This document shows, piece by piece, positions 27,323 to 36,335 of a DNA stretch of 64,000 nt; positions within the stretch are counted from its first letter, which is position 1, and each line of letters opens with the position of its first letter. The position numbers were made by a program, and so were the translations under genes. The notes beneath the pieces were generated by a model that saw nothing but the letters and a program-made list of their open reading frames with translations, did not search any database and was not told the DNA's origin. The DNA comes from Falsigemmobacter faecalis. Its GTDB lineage: Bacteria > Pseudomonadota > Alphaproteobacteria > Rhodobacterales > Rhodobacteraceae. The stretch covers positions 1 through 64,000 of the forward strand of contig NZ_RRAZ01000011.1 in the NCBI RefSeq assembly GCF_003863335.1, read 5' to 3'.

Positions 27323-29125
27323 TTAATAGACCCGTGCCTTCGGCGCGATCTTTTTCAGATCAATGCCGCCGTCTTCCTGTTTGGTCAGCGGATCGAGGTG
27401 AACCGGGCGGTCGCCCAGGGTCACTTTCGCGCCATCAACCCAGGCCAGCGAGTGCTTGCGCCAGTTGACGTCATCACGCTCCGGCCAGTCCTCATGGGCA
27501 TGGGCGCCGCGCGATTCCTTGCGCGCCTCTGCCGCGACGATGGTCGCCAGCGCGTTCGGCATCAGGTTCGCCAGTTCCAGCGTTTCCATCAGATCCGAGT
27601 TCCAGACCAGCGAGCGGTCCGAGACCTTCAGATCGTCCATCTTACGGGCGATGGCATCCATCTTCTCGCAGCCTTCGGCCAGCGTCTTATCGGTGCGGAA
27701 GACGGCAGCATCAGCCTGCATGGTCTTTTGCATCTCAAGACGCAGCTCGGCGGTGGGCGTATTGCCCTTGGCGTGGCGATAGGCGTCAAAGCGCGACAGT
27801 GCCCGGTCAACTTCGACCTTATTGGTCGCGGGGATCGCCGAGGCGCGGTCGATGGTCTGACCGGCACGGATCGCGGCGGCACGGCCAAAGACCACGAGGT
27901 CGATCAGCGAGTTCGAGCCCAGACGGTTCGCACCATGCACCGAAGCGCAGCCTGCCTCGCCCACAGCCATCAGGCCAGGGTAAACCGCATCGGGATTGCC
28001 CGGCTGCGGGTTCAGCACTTCGCCCCAATAGTTGGTCGGAATGCCGCCCATATTGTAGTGCACGGTCGGCAGAACCGGGATCGGCTCTTTGTTGACGTCA
28101 ACGCCCGCAAAGATCTTCGCCGATTCCGAGATGCCCGGCAGACGCTCATGCAGGGTTTCCGGCGGCAGGTGGTTGAGGTGCAGGTGGATGTGATCGCCGT
28201 TTTTGCCAACGCCACGGCCTTCGCGGATCTCAATCGTCATGCAGCGCGAAACCACATCGCGCGAGGCGAGGTCTTTATAGGTCGGCGCATAGCGCTCCAT
28301 GAAGCGCTCACCATTGGAGTTGGTGAGATAGCCGCCTTCGCCGCGGGCCCCTTCGGTGATCAGGCAGCCCGAGCCATAGATGCCGGTCGGGTGGAACTGC
28401 ACGAATTCCATATCCTGCAGCGGCAGACCCGCACGCGCGACCATGCCACCACCGTCGCCGGTGCAGGTATGGGCCGAAGTAGCCGAGAAGTAAGCGCGGC
28501 CATAGCCGCCGGTCGCCAGCACAACCATCTTCGCATTGAAGACATGCATGGTGCCGTCATCGAGCTTCCAGGCCACCACGCCGGTGCAGACACCGTCGGT
28601 GATGATCAGATCAAGCGCGAAATATTCGATATAGAACTCGGCCTTCTGCTTCAGCGACTGCCCGTAAAGGGTGTGCAGAATGGCGTGGCCGGTGCGGTCC
28701 GCCGCGGCGCAGGTGCGCTGAACGGGCGGGCCTTCGCCGAACTCGGTGGTGTGACCGCCAAAGGGGCGCTGGTAGATCTTGCCCTCTTCGGTGCGCGAGA
28801 AGGGCACGCCGTAGTGCTCAAGCTCATAAACCGCTTTGGGGGCTTCGCGTGCGAGATATTCCATCGCATCGGTATCGCCCAGCCAGTCCGAGCCCTTCAC
28901 GGTGTCGTAAAGGTGCCACTGCCAGTTGTCGGGACCCATGTTCGACAGCGAAGCGGCGATGCCGCCCTGGGCTGCCACGGTATGCGAACGGGTCGGGAAA
29001 ACCTTGGTGATGCAGGCGGTGCGCAGACCCTGCTCAGCCATGCCCAGGGTGGCACGCAGGCCCGCGCCACCGGCGCCGACCACCACGACATCATAGTCGT
29101 GCGTTTCGTATGCGTAAGCTGCCAT
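27323..29125 (-). CDS. sdhA: Succinate dehydrogenase flavoprotein subunit
   Basis: Catalytic subunit of 600 residues oxidising succinate to fumarate with covalently bound FAD. The N-terminal [12 protein letters not shown] is the dinucleotide fold, [15 protein letters not shown] carries the FAD-linked histidine, and [25 protein letters not shown] is the active-site region (seen as HPTG and ARGEGG). The length is normal. It follows sdhD by 10 bases. Confidence 0.98.
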   Translation of the reverse strand: MAAYAYETHDYDVVVVGAGGAGLRATLGMAEQGLRTACITKVFPTRSHTVAAQGGIAASLSNMGPDNWQWHLYDTVKGSDWLGDTDAMEYLAREAPKAVYELEHYGVPFSRTEEGKIYQRPFGGHTTEFGEGPPVQRTCAAADRTGHAILHTLYGQSLKQKAEFYIEYFALDLIITDGVCTGVVAWKLDDGTMHVFNAKMVVLATGGYGRAYFSATSAHTCTGDGGGMVARAGLPLQDMEFVQFHPTGIYGSGCLITEGARGEGGYLTNSNGERFMERYAPTYKDLASRDVVSRCMTIEIREGRGVGKNGDHIHLHLNHLPPETLHERLPGISESAKIFAGVDVNKEPIPVLPTVHYNMGGIPTNYWGEVLNPQPGNPDAVYPGLMAVGEAGCASVHGANRLGSNSLIDLVVFGRAAAIRAGQTIDRASAIPATNKVEVDRALSRFDAYRHAKGNTPTAELRLEMQKTMQADAAVFRTDKTLAEGCEKMDAIARKMDDLKVSDRSLVWNSDLMETLELANLMPNALATIVAAEARKESRGAHAHEDWPERDDVNWRKHSLAWVDGAKVTLGDRPVHLDPLTKQEDGGIDLKKIAPKARVY

Positions 29126-29135
29126 AGTAACTACC

Positions 29136-29507
29136 TCAAAGCGCGAGTTTGATGAGGGCGTAGAACCCTGCGGCGATCACCAGATAGGAAACCGCATTGG
29201 CGAGCATGACGAAGGCGTCACGGGTGAAACCGTGGCAGTAGTCTTCAATGGCCGACTGCGCGCCTTTGGCGAAGTGGCGCATGCCCACGAAAAGGAAAAG
29301 ACCGGTCAGGATCGCGATGAAGGGATTCGCAAAGAAGCCGGCGAAATGTTCAAAGCCGTGGCCCAGGATCCGCGCGAAGGCGAAGACAAAGACCGGAACG
29401 ATGAACAGCAGTGCCCAGCCCGAGACGGTCATGGCGATGTGATGCTCGGTGCCGCGGCGGGCCGAGCCCAGACCTTCGGCGCGTTTGCGGGGGGTCAGAT
29501 AACGCAT
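29136..29507 (-). CDS. sdhD: Succinate dehydrogenase membrane anchor subunit
   Basis: A 123-residue integral-membrane protein with three hydrophobic helices (about 26-47, 60-77 and 100-122). The segment [20 protein letters not shown] contains the conserved histidine near the haem/quinone site. With SdhC it anchors SdhAB and binds ubiquinone and haem b. The start [23 protein letters not shown] is a typical cytoplasmic lead. It follows sdhC by 11 bases. Confidence 0.93.
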   Translation of the reverse strand: MRYLTPRKRAEGLGSARRGTEHHIAMTVSGWALLFIVPVFVFAFARILGHGFEHFAGFFANPFIAILTGLFLFVGMRHFAKGAQSAIEDYCHGFTRDAFVMLANAVSYLVIAAGFYALIKLAL

Positions 29508-29518
29508 GGTCCGGCTCC

Positions 29519-29914
29519 TTATGCGACAGCGACGATGATGGTGATCACGGTCAGCACGGTGGCACCGATGAACATCGCCCAGCCCATTTTCTCGGCGGTC
29601 GGAATGTCGAGGCCTTTGCCCGCGTCAAAGATGAAATGGCGCACGCCGCCGAGCAGATGATACCACACTGCCCAGGCCGAGCCGATCCAGATCAGCCAGC
29701 CCACCCAGGAGGTGGCAAACCAGTTGACGCAGTCGAAGGCTTCTTTGGAGATTGCAGCACCCAGCAGCAGCGCGGCGATCAGCGCGAAGGCCACGACGAG
29801 TGCAAGGCCCGTGATGCGGATCATGATGGACGACATCGAGGTCATCTGCGGGCGGTAGTACGGCCCGATCATGAATGGGGAAAGGGGGCGTTCCACCCGT
29901 TTTGGCTCAGCCAT
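29519..29914 (-). CDS. sdhC: Succinate dehydrogenase cytochrome b556 subunit
   Basis: A 131-residue membrane subunit with three helices. RPLSPFMIGPYYRPQMTSMSSIMIRITG is the SdhC start pattern (SP and S-x3-RITG), and WYHLLGGVRHFIFD carries the haem-ligand histidine region. It is the first gene of the operon, so the promoter should lie upstream, between 29915 and about 30090. Confidence 0.95.
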   Translation of the reverse strand: MAEPKRVERPLSPFMIGPYYRPQMTSMSSIMIRITGLALVVAFALIAALLLGAAISKEAFDCVNWFATSWVGWLIWIGSAWAVWYHLLGGVRHFIFDAGKGLDIPTAEKMGWAMFIGATVLTVITIIVAVA

Positions 29915-30089
29915 CGCTCGGTTCCCTTTTCGGCTTGCGTCGGATTGACGCTGACTTTGCCCTTCTCAATACTCATTTTCGCGCGGGTGTCACCACCGCA
30001 GATGCTGCAATTCACCGCAGGAGGCAGGGATTGCGCAAAAATATCATTTTGTGATCACACCCGTGACAACATTTACCATACAGACGCAG
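29915..30089. other. Leader and promoter region of the sdh operon
   Basis: No gene lies here. A perfect TGTGATCACA palindrome stands at 30050-30059, inside TTTTGTGATCACAC, which resembles a CRP/FNR-superfamily half-site pair. It lies about 140 bases before sdhC. The assignment to a particular regulator is open. Confidence 0.35.
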
Positions 30090-30124
30090 AATCAAAGAAG
30101 CCGCGATCTGACGATCGCGGCTTC
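30090..30124 (-). terminator. Rho-independent terminator of the porin gene
   Basis: GAAGCCGCGATC (30097-30108) pairs perfectly with GATCGCGGCTTC (30113-30124) around TGAC. The minus strand continues TTTGATTC. It lies about 43 bases beyond the stop codon of the porin gene. Confidence 0.75.
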
Positions 30125-30166
30125 CCGGTATTTTTCTCAGGAATTACAGGGCCTCAGCCCGGCAAA

Positions 30167-30838
30167 TCACTTGAACGAGAAGGTGTAGTCCAGAGCAACG
30201 ACGATTTTGTCGTTGGCGTAGCCAGCAGCACCACCGGTACGAGCGGTGTCCTGGTACTTCAGCGACACTGCGTAGTCGTCGTTCAGAGCGTAGGTTGCGC
30301 CCAGAACGTAGAACTCACGGCCGCCGTGGTTTTTCTTGCCGGCTACAGCGTTGAACGACAGTTTGTCGTCAAGCTTGTAGTTCGCGAAGATGCGGACGTC
30401 GGTGTTGTGCTGCGGTGCCGGATCGTAGGCAACTTTTGCACCGAGGCTCAGCTGGTCGTTGATCGCGTAGGACACTTTCAGCGAGACTTCTTCGCCTGCA
30501 GCAACGCCCGAACGGTTGTTGTAGAACCAGGTGTAGGCAACGTCGTAGTTGAAGCCTGCAACCGAGTTACGGTAGCCAACGTAGAAGTCGTTTTCCCAGG
30601 TGTCGCCGGCGTTCAGCTCTTCCGAGAGGTTCGAACCCCAGTAGCCAACGTAGCCACCCATGTATTCAGCTTCGATCCACGGCTGGAATGCCAGGCCGTT
30701 GGTGCCTTTTGCGCCCGAGGTCGAAACGTATTGCGAAGCAACGGTTGCGCCAGCCGAAACGGCGACGCCTTCAGCCGAAGCGATGGACGGAGCGGCGGCA
30801 GCAAGTGCCAGTGCGGAAGCGACGATGAGATTGCGCAT
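30167..30838 (-). CDS. TorF-family putative outer-membrane porin
   Basis: A 223-residue protein with a clean signal peptide (MRNLIVASALALAAAAPSIASA) followed by amphipathic beta-strands with many Tyr, Trp, Asn and Gly residues, ending in the C-terminal aromatic signature VALDYTFSFK. The pattern AGATVASQYVSTSGAKGTNGLAFQPWIEA matches the TorF/Gcw_chp family. Such proteins form small barrels in the outer membrane; the solute is unknown. The ATG at 30838 has GAGGG 6 bases upstream; a TTG at 30850 is less likely. The codons look strongly biased, as in highly expressed genes. Confidence 0.85.
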   Translation of the reverse strand: MRNLIVASALALAAAAPSIASAEGVAVSAGATVASQYVSTSGAKGTNGLAFQPWIEAEYMGGYVGYWGSNLSEELNAGDTWENDFYVGYRNSVAGFNYDVAYTWFYNNRSGVAAGEEVSLKVSYAINDQLSLGAKVAYDPAPQHNTDVRIFANYKLDDKLSFNAVAGKKNHGGREFYVLGATYALNDDYAVSLKYQDTARTGGAAGYANDKIVVALDYTFSFK

Positions 30839-31027
30839 CGATACCCTCAATTGCAGGAGTGTTATTACACCCTGCTCTCACCACTTCCGCCCGCCGACCA
30901 CAAGGCAGCGCCGCTTTGCCGCCCGGGAAATGATGCGGAATTGCAACAACCACATCACAAAACCGCGACATTTTAGCGCATACCTTTTGACATATGCCAA
31001 TTCTTCAGGCGCTGAAAAAACTCAACC

Positions 31028-32059
31028 TCAGCTGGGCATCAGCGCCCAGTAATCGAGGTCGAGCAGCACACCCGGCAGATATTTTTTATCTTCTCCGCGC
31101 AACGTGAGGGGTTGCGTTTCGTGTTTGACTGCGACCAGGCGCAGGCGAACCGCGGTGACACCCGGGCTGGAAGTCTCTGCTTTGTCAATGACTTCGCTCC
31201 AGGCGCGGATGGTATCTCCCGCAAAACAAGGGTTGGCGTGACTGCCTGCGTTCAAAGCGATCATCATCTGGGCATTCGCCAGACCATTGAAGGAAAGCGC
31301 CCGCGCCAGTGAGATGACGTGACCGCCGTAAATCAGCCGCCGCCCGTCGGGGCGCTGAGTCGCATCAAAATGGACCCTGGCGGTGTTCTGCCACATCCGG
31401 GTGGCCAGCATATGCTCGGCCTCCTCGATCGTCACACCATCGACATGGTCGATCTTCTCGCCGATCTGATAATCCGCAGCGCGGTGCCGCTCCCCCGCCA
31501 GATCAAAATCATAGCGGCTGAAGTCGAGCCCCTCGGGCACCACAAGATCGCCCGGCGCGACAAAGGCAGACAGCTCCGGCACCACGGCCTCTGGTGCAGG
31601 GGCCGCGAGATTGCCTTTGCGCAGCATGACCCAGCGGACATAGTCCAGCACCGCCTCGCCGCGCTGGTTAAAGCCCTGGCTGCGCACCCAGACCACGCCG
31701 GAGCTGCCGTTTGAGTTCTCTTTCAGCCCGATCACCGTCGATTGCGACCGCAGCGTATCGCCCGGATAGACCGGCTTCAGCCAGCGCCCCTCAGCATAGC
31801 CCAGATTGGCCACGGCATTGAGCGAGATATCCGGAACGGTCTTGCCAAAAACGATGTGGAAAGCCGCCAGATCATCCATCGGGCTTTGCGGCAGCCCACA
31901 GGCGCGGGCGAATTCATCCGAGGAGTAAAGCGCATGCCGCGCCGGATAAAGCGCATGATAAAGCGCCCGCTCGCCGCCCGAAACCGTGCGCGGCACGGCA
32001 TGGGGGATGACCTCACCCAGCTTGTAATCTTCAAAGAACCGGCCCGCGCTGGTCTTCAT
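31028..32059 (-). CDS. mch: Mesaconyl-C1-CoA hydratase (2-methylfumaryl-CoA hydratase)
   Basis: A 343-residue double-hot-dog MaoC-type hydratase. The blocks FHIVFGKTVPDISLNAVANLGYAEGRW and YPGDTLRSQSTVIGLKENSNG match the Mch enzyme of the ethylmalonyl-CoA pathway, which hydrates mesaconyl-C1-CoA to beta-methylmalyl-CoA. The ATG at 32059 follows GGGAGG and gives the expected length. It lies in one orientation with DUF1737, NnrU-like and mcl2 genes. The pathway allows growth on acetate without the glyoxylate shunt. Confidence 0.92.
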   Translation of the reverse strand: MKTSAGRFFEDYKLGEVIPHAVPRTVSGGERALYHALYPARHALYSSDEFARACGLPQSPMDDLAAFHIVFGKTVPDISLNAVANLGYAEGRWLKPVYPGDTLRSQSTVIGLKENSNGSSGVVWVRSQGFNQRGEAVLDYVRWVMLRKGNLAAPAPEAVVPELSAFVAPGDLVVPEGLDFSRYDFDLAGERHRAADYQIGEKIDHVDGVTIEEAEHMLATRMWQNTARVHFDATQRPDGRRLIYGGHVISLARALSFNGLANAQMMIALNAGSHANPCFAGDTIRAWSEVIDKAETSSPGVTAVRLRLVAVKHETQPLTLRGEDKKYLPGVLLDLDYWALMPS

Positions 32060-32158
32060 TCCCGCCTCCCTCAGAATTTTCGGGGATCTTCCCTGCGCTG
32101 ATGCCTCCACGCATCAGGGCAGGAAAGACGGGGCAGATCCCTGCCCCGTCCCGATACC

Positions 32159-32362
32159 TCAGGCCTCGCTGAGCTTCATTTCAGGGCTGTAGTCCTGATC
32201 GCTGTCTTTCACGACGGCCTGGGCGCAGCGCATCACACCGCGCGCCACATCAAAGGCATAGGCCGGCGAGCCATGCAGCTCCCACCCTTTGGACAGCGCC
32301 AGCGAGACTTTATGGCAAAATGCCGAAGTGTCATCCTCTGTCAGCAGACGATAGACTTTCAT
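32159..32362 (-). CDS. DUF1737 family protein
   Basis: A 67-residue protein with the DUF1737 pattern MKVYRLLTEDDTSAFCHKVSLALSKGWELHGSPAYAFD (start and GWELHGSP core) and a short acidic tail. The family has no known function; it is a small alpha/beta protein found beside many kinds of genes. It is positioned 99 bases before mch and 21 bases after the NnrU-like gene, probably in the same transcript. Confidence 0.85.
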   Translation of the reverse strand: MKVYRLLTEDDTSAFCHKVSLALSKGWELHGSPAYAFDVARGVMRCAQAVVKDSDQDYSPEMKLSEA

Positions 32363-32383
32363 GATGAGATCCTTCTCAAAAAC

Positions 32384-32893
32384 TCAGCCGAAGACCGGAT
32401 AGCCCAGGGCCTTGTGGATCATGGCAATGACGCCAAAGACAAGGATGGCGCCGATCAGGGCAAAAGCCTCAAATTTCACAGGCTTTGCCGGGACAGCTGC
32501 CGCGCGCGGCGAGACCGCCATCTGCACCAGCGCCCAAAGACCAAGGCCGCCGAACAGAACAAACGAGGGCGTATCGCCATTGACCAGCAGATGCGCCACC
32601 GCCCAGAGCAGAACCGACAGCAGCAGCGGATGCGGCAGCGCCCGGCCCAGAGCCGTTTTCATGCCATGCGCTGCGCCAAGATAAATGGCGATCAGAACCA
32701 ACAGATTGTTGATCCCCGTCAGCATCGGCGAGCGGCCCCAGTAAAACGCGCCTTCAGCCTGGCGGTAGCCCACCACCATCAGCACCACCGCCAGCGCGGC
32801 CAGCCCGTGTTTCGCGCCCTTGCCGCCCGGAAGCTTTGCTCCGGCCAGAAAGACCGCGGCCCATAAAATCACACCGAGGATCAGAATCGTCAT
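32384..32893 (-). CDS. NnrU-like integral membrane protein
   Basis: A 169-residue protein with five to six hydrophobic helices. The segment SPMLTGINNLLVLIAIYLGAAHGMKTALGRALPHPLLLSVLLWAVAHLLVNGD (key: RHPLL-like PHPLL and AHLLVNGD) is the NnrU/Rhodobacter short-membrane-protein pattern. NnrU was named from a nitrite/nitric-oxide reduction cluster, but many copies lie outside such clusters. Here it is between mcl2 and DUF1737, with no denitrification gene near. Its biochemical role is unknown. Confidence 0.8.
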   Translation of the reverse strand: MTILILGVILWAAVFLAGAKLPGGKGAKHGLAALAVVLMVVGYRQAEGAFYWGRSPMLTGINNLLVLIAIYLGAAHGMKTALGRALPHPLLLSVLLWAVAHLLVNGDTPSFVLFGGLGLWALVQMAVSPRAAAVPAKPVKFEAFALIGAILVFGVIAMIHKALGYPVFG

Positions 32894-32926
32894 CCGCTCA
32901 CCCTAAATCTGCCGGGGCTCTGATCG

Positions 32927-33793
32927 TCAGACCCCTTCACCGCCCGCGAGCGCCGCAATGGCGGCCGCTTTCGCCAGCGTGGCTTTGGCGGTCACGATAT
33001 GCAGGTTTTCGACGATTTTACCATCAACGACTGCCACGCCCTGCCCCTGGGCCAGCGCCGCGTCAAAGGCCTCAATCTGTCGGGCCGCAAGGCGGATCTC
33101 GGCCTCCGAGGGGGCAAAGGCGGCATTGGCGGTGGCCAGCTGATCGGGGTGGATCAGGGTCTTGCCGTCAAAGCCCATATCGCGGCCCTGCTCACATTCA
33201 AACTGCAGACCCTCGATATCTTTGAAGGCGTTATAGACACCGTCGATCAGCGTCACGCCATGGGCGCGACCGGCCAGAACGCAAAGCCCAAGGCCCGCCA
33301 TCATCGGCAGACGGTCCGCGCGAAAGCGGCTGCCAAGGTCTTTCGCCAGATCATTGGTGCCCATAACCATGCCCGTCAGACGCGGATGGGCGGCAATTTC
33401 CGCGGCATTCAGCATGCCCAGCGGCGTCTCCATCATCGCCCAGAGATCGACGCCCGGGATCAGTGCCGCCACCGCCTCAAGATCGGCCGCCGAATTGACC
33501 TTGGGGATCAGGATCGCTTCGATCTCAAGACCCGCGAAGGCGAGAATGTCATCCCGGCCCCATTCGGTCTCAAGACCATTGATCCGCACAATGCGCGCCC
33601 GCCCGCCGTAATCGCGGGTTTTCAGCGTCTCAGCCAGAAGCTGGCGGGCGCGGGGCTTTTCCTCGATCGCCACCGCATCTTCGAGGTCAAAGATGATCGC
33701 ATCGGCTGCGAGTGTGGTCGCTTTTTCCAGCGCCCGCTCTTTGGAGCCGGGAATATAAAGAACTGAGCGCCAGGGCCGCGATTGCCGATCCAT
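32927..33793 (-). CDS. mcl2: (3S)-malyl-CoA thioesterase (HpcH/HpaI lyase family)
   Basis: A 288-residue TIM-barrel protein of the citrate-lyase beta/malyl-CoA lyase family. VLYIPGSKERALEKATTLAADAIIFDLEDAV holds the metal-binding acid near the start, ALIPGVDLWAMMETPLGM is the central motif, and GFDGKTLIHPDQL is near the end. The start lacks the longer N-terminus of malyl-CoA lyase Mcl1, so Mcl2, which releases malate from malyl-CoA, is the better call. The ATG at 33793 follows GGAGG. Its neighbour mch supports the pathway role. Confidence 0.87.
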   Translation of the reverse strand: MDRQSRPWRSVLYIPGSKERALEKATTLAADAIIFDLEDAVAIEEKPRARQLLAETLKTRDYGGRARIVRINGLETEWGRDDILAFAGLEIEAILIPKVNSAADLEAVAALIPGVDLWAMMETPLGMLNAAEIAAHPRLTGMVMGTNDLAKDLGSRFRADRLPMMAGLGLCVLAGRAHGVTLIDGVYNAFKDIEGLQFECEQGRDMGFDGKTLIHPDQLATANAAFAPSEAEIRLAARQIEAFDAALAQGQGVAVVDGKIVENLHIVTAKATLAKAAAIAALAGGEGV

Positions 33794-34148
33794 GCCATCC
33801 TCCGAAAGCAACAATATTGCGCGGCACAATGGCAGATCAGACATAATTGGCAAGAGTGGTTTTGCTGCAACGCAGCGTCCGACAGCTTTTGCGCCAACAA
33901 TCAAGGCGCTGCGCGGCTTCACGCCTGGAGTGCCCGATCCTCTTGCCGCGTGCCTCCGGGGAGTGTCAGCTCGCCCCGCTCTGCCTGAGCGGCGAGGCCG
34001 GGCCCCTTATGGCTGCCCGGTCCGAGAGGCGGACGAGCCTTGGCATGTTCTCAGGTCATCCGGCGGCTCATCGCACCAGGCAGCGGCATGAGGAGGCGTT
34101 ATATTTCGGCAGTGCCTGCCATATCTGAACGCCAGCTATCCGGATGGG
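33794..34148. other. Gene-free stretch between mcl2 and the GFA gene
   Basis: These 355 bases hold several overlapping short frames on the plus strand, none with a ribosome-binding site and a recognisable product. The left part should carry the mcl2-mch promoter. I see no clear repeat or RNA structure. Confidence 0.4.
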
Positions 34149-34544
34149 TCAGGAGGATGGATGCCCTTCCGACTGCGGGGCGTCATCGCAGATTTCAGAC
34201 CAGCCCGGCTTTTCGGACGTGAACTCGTGAAACTGGTTCTTCAGGCCAATGTCTGTATCCAGGGCATTGGCTGCGATAGGGAAAGTCGCCTCTTCGGAGA
34301 GAATTTCGCCAAGCGACGTTCCACAGGTTTTGCAGAAACAACGGCCATATTTATAAGGGGCATCCGGCTTATAGGTCGCTACATTTTCTTTACCGTGATG
34401 CCACTTCAGGTCGTCACGTTTCACAAAAACGATAGTGCTGGCCCCTGCCTTCCGACACCTTGAACAATGGCATGTCCCCATCATGGACGGGGCGGCCAAA
34501 AGCTCAAATTTCACAGCACCACAGCAACAACTGCCCTGAAACAT
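34149..34544 (-). CDS. GFA/CENP-V family zinc protein
   Basis: A 131-residue protein with the GFA beta-fold and paired zinc-binding cysteines: CCCGAVKFE near the start, CHCSRCRKAG in the middle and CFCKTCGTSLGE later. The family was named for glutathione-dependent formaldehyde activation, but that activity is doubtful for most members. It stands alone between two gene-poor stretches, and its base composition is noticeably less GC-rich than its neighbours, which may hint at transfer. Confidence 0.85.
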   Translation of the reverse strand: MFQGSCCCGAVKFELLAAPSMMGTCHCSRCRKAGASTIVFVKRDDLKWHHGKENVATYKPDAPYKYGRCFCKTCGTSLGEILSEEATFPIAANALDTDIGLKNQFHEFTSEKPGWSEICDDAPQSEGHPSS

Positions 34545-34624
34545 CTAAATATCCCTCTAAAAATTTGACTGATAAGAACAATACATGAACTCTTAGAGAG
34601 TCGCAATGACCGCAAAGGGCTTAA

Positions 34625-34849
34625 CAGCGCGGTCGGGGGGCTTTTCCCGGTGATGCCGCCCTGATCGCGGGACGCGCGCAGGAGGTTGCGGGCCTGATGG
34701 GCGTGACGGCAGAGCGCTATTTTCAGGACGATCTCGGACCGGCACTCCCACATCCCGCCGCGCCAGACGCCTGCGCAAGAGGGGCAGAGATTGCCCGCGA
34801 CAGCGCGGGTGAATTGCGCGCGCCAGGCGGGCAGATCCTTCATCCATAA
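34625..34849 (+). pseudogene. Unidentified gene remnant (C-terminal piece)
   Basis: A 74-codon open frame without a convincing start runs to TAA at 34847-34849. It reads like real coding sequence: GDAALIAGRAQEVAGLMG, then VTAERYFQDDLGPALPHPAAP and ARDSAGELRAPGGQILHP. Composition and third-position GC fit this genome, whereas the other frames give arginine-rich shadows. I cannot name the family. It may be the tail of a decayed gene whose front was lost, or chance. Confidence 0.35.
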
Positions 34850-34874
34850 AGAAAAAGGGGCCCGAAGGCCCCTT
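34849..34874 (-). terminator. Rho-independent terminator of lpdA
   Basis: AAGGGGCC (34855-34862) and GGCCCCTT (34867-34874) pair around CGAA, and the minus strand continues TTTCTTT. It is 6 bases beyond the lpdA stop. Confidence 0.8.
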
Positions 34875-34879
34875 CCCGT

Positions 34880-36274
34880 TCAGATATGCAAAGCCCGGCC
34901 ATAGGCGTCGAGCACCGATTCATGCATCATCTCGGAGAGCGTCGGATGCGGGAAAACCGTCTCCATCAGCTCCGCTTCCGTGGTCTCAAGACTGCGGCCG
35001 ACGACATAGCCCTGGATCAGCTCAGTGACTTCCGCGCCGACCATATGCGCGCCCAGCAACTCGCCGGTTATCGCGTCAAAAATGGTCTTCACCATGCCCT
35101 CAACCTCGCCAAGCGCGATGGCTTTGCCATTGCCAATGAAGGGGAAACGGCCGACCTTCAGCTCATAGCCCGCAGCCTTGGCCTTTTCCTCCGTCAGACC
35201 GACCGAGGCGATCTGCGGATGGCAATAGGTGCAGCCCGCGATGGTATTGGGCTTGATCGGATGGGGCTTCTGCCCCGCGATCAACTCGGCCACCATCACG
35301 CCTTCATGGCTGGCCTTATGGGCAAGCCAGGGCGCACCGGCGATATCGCCGATGGCGTAAAGGCCCGGGATTTTCGTGCGGCAGAATTCATCGGTCACCA
35401 CATGGGTGCGATCAACCTCAACGCCCTGCTCTTCGAGACCCAGCCCCTCAATATTGCCGACAATACCGACCGCCGAGATCACCGTATCAAAGCGGCGGGT
35501 TTCCACTTTGCCGTTCATCTCAATATGGGCGGTGACGCCGGTGGCATCGCGGTCGAGTTTTTTGACCGTGGCCTTCTCCAGAATAGTCATCCCCTGCTTA
35601 ACAAAGGATTTCTTTGCGAAGGCCGCGATCTCGGCATCCTCAACGGGCAGGATACGGTCCATGACCTCAACCACGGTCGTTTTGGCACCGAGCGTGTTGT
35701 AAAAGCTGGCAAATTCGATGCCAATCGCGCCCGATCCGATCACCAGAAGCTCTTTCGGCATCCGCTTCGGCTGCAGCGCATGTTTATAAGTCCAGACGCG
35801 GTCGCCATCGGCCTCAAGGCCCGGCAGTTCGCGGGCCCGCGCGCCGGTCGCAAGCACGATATGCGGCGCGCTCAGACGCTCTTCGCCCTTTGCGCCGGTC
35901 ACCGTCAGGCTGCCTTTGCCGGTCAGCTTCGCCGCCCCCATAAAGACGGTGATTTTGTTTTTCTTCATCAGATGGCCAATGCCGCCCGAAAGCTGCTTCG
36001 CCACCCCGCGCGAACGGGCAACGACCGCATCGAGATCAAAGCCGATGTTCTCAGCCTTCAGCCCGAATTCCTTCGCGCGGTGCATCAGATGAAACACTTC
36101 TGCCGAGCGCAGCAGTGCCTTGGTCGGGATACAGCCCCAGTTGAGGCAGATCCCGCCCAGGTGTTCACGCTCAACAATGGCCACCTTCAGGCCAAGCTGG
36201 GCGCCACGGATGGCGGCCACATAACCGCCGGGTCCGGCCCCGACAACGATCATATCAAAATTCTGAGCCGCCAT
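34880..36274 (-). CDS. lpdA: Dihydrolipoyl dehydrogenase (E3)
   Basis: FAD-dependent disulfide reductase of 464 residues that reoxidises lipoyl groups of 2-oxoacid dehydrogenase complexes. MIVVGAGPGGYVAAIRGAQLG binds FAD, GGICLNWGCIPTKALL carries the redox cysteine pair, and the C-terminal HPTLSEMMHESVLDAYG holds the His-Glu pair used by the partner subunit. No E1 or E2 gene is adjacent, so it serves complexes encoded elsewhere. It ends in a strong terminator. Confidence 0.95.
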   Translation of the reverse strand: MAAQNFDMIVVGAGPGGYVAAIRGAQLGLKVAIVEREHLGGICLNWGCIPTKALLRSAEVFHLMHRAKEFGLKAENIGFDLDAVVARSRGVAKQLSGGIGHLMKKNKITVFMGAAKLTGKGSLTVTGAKGEERLSAPHIVLATGARARELPGLEADGDRVWTYKHALQPKRMPKELLVIGSGAIGIEFASFYNTLGAKTTVVEVMDRILPVEDAEIAAFAKKSFVKQGMTILEKATVKKLDRDATGVTAHIEMNGKVETRRFDTVISAVGIVGNIEGLGLEEQGVEVDRTHVVTDEFCRTKIPGLYAIGDIAGAPWLAHKASHEGVMVAELIAGQKPHPIKPNTIAGCTYCHPQIASVGLTEEKAKAAGYELKVGRFPFIGNGKAIALGEVEGMVKTIFDAITGELLGAHMVGAEVTELIQGYVVGRSLETTEAELMETVFPHPTLSEMMHESVLDAYGRALHI

Positions 36275-36335
36275 TTTCCGCCCCCTTTGAGAAGTGGTTT
36301 AGCGTTAAACTAGTTTTCCGCCGCCTGTAAAGTCT

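Larger units (their letters stand above)
34545..34879. other. Gap between the GFA gene and lpdA
   Basis: The left 100 bases are AT-richer and should contain the GFA promoter. The rest is occupied by an unidentified reading-frame remnant on the plus strand (34625-34849, described separately) and by the lpdA terminator. Confidence 0.4.
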
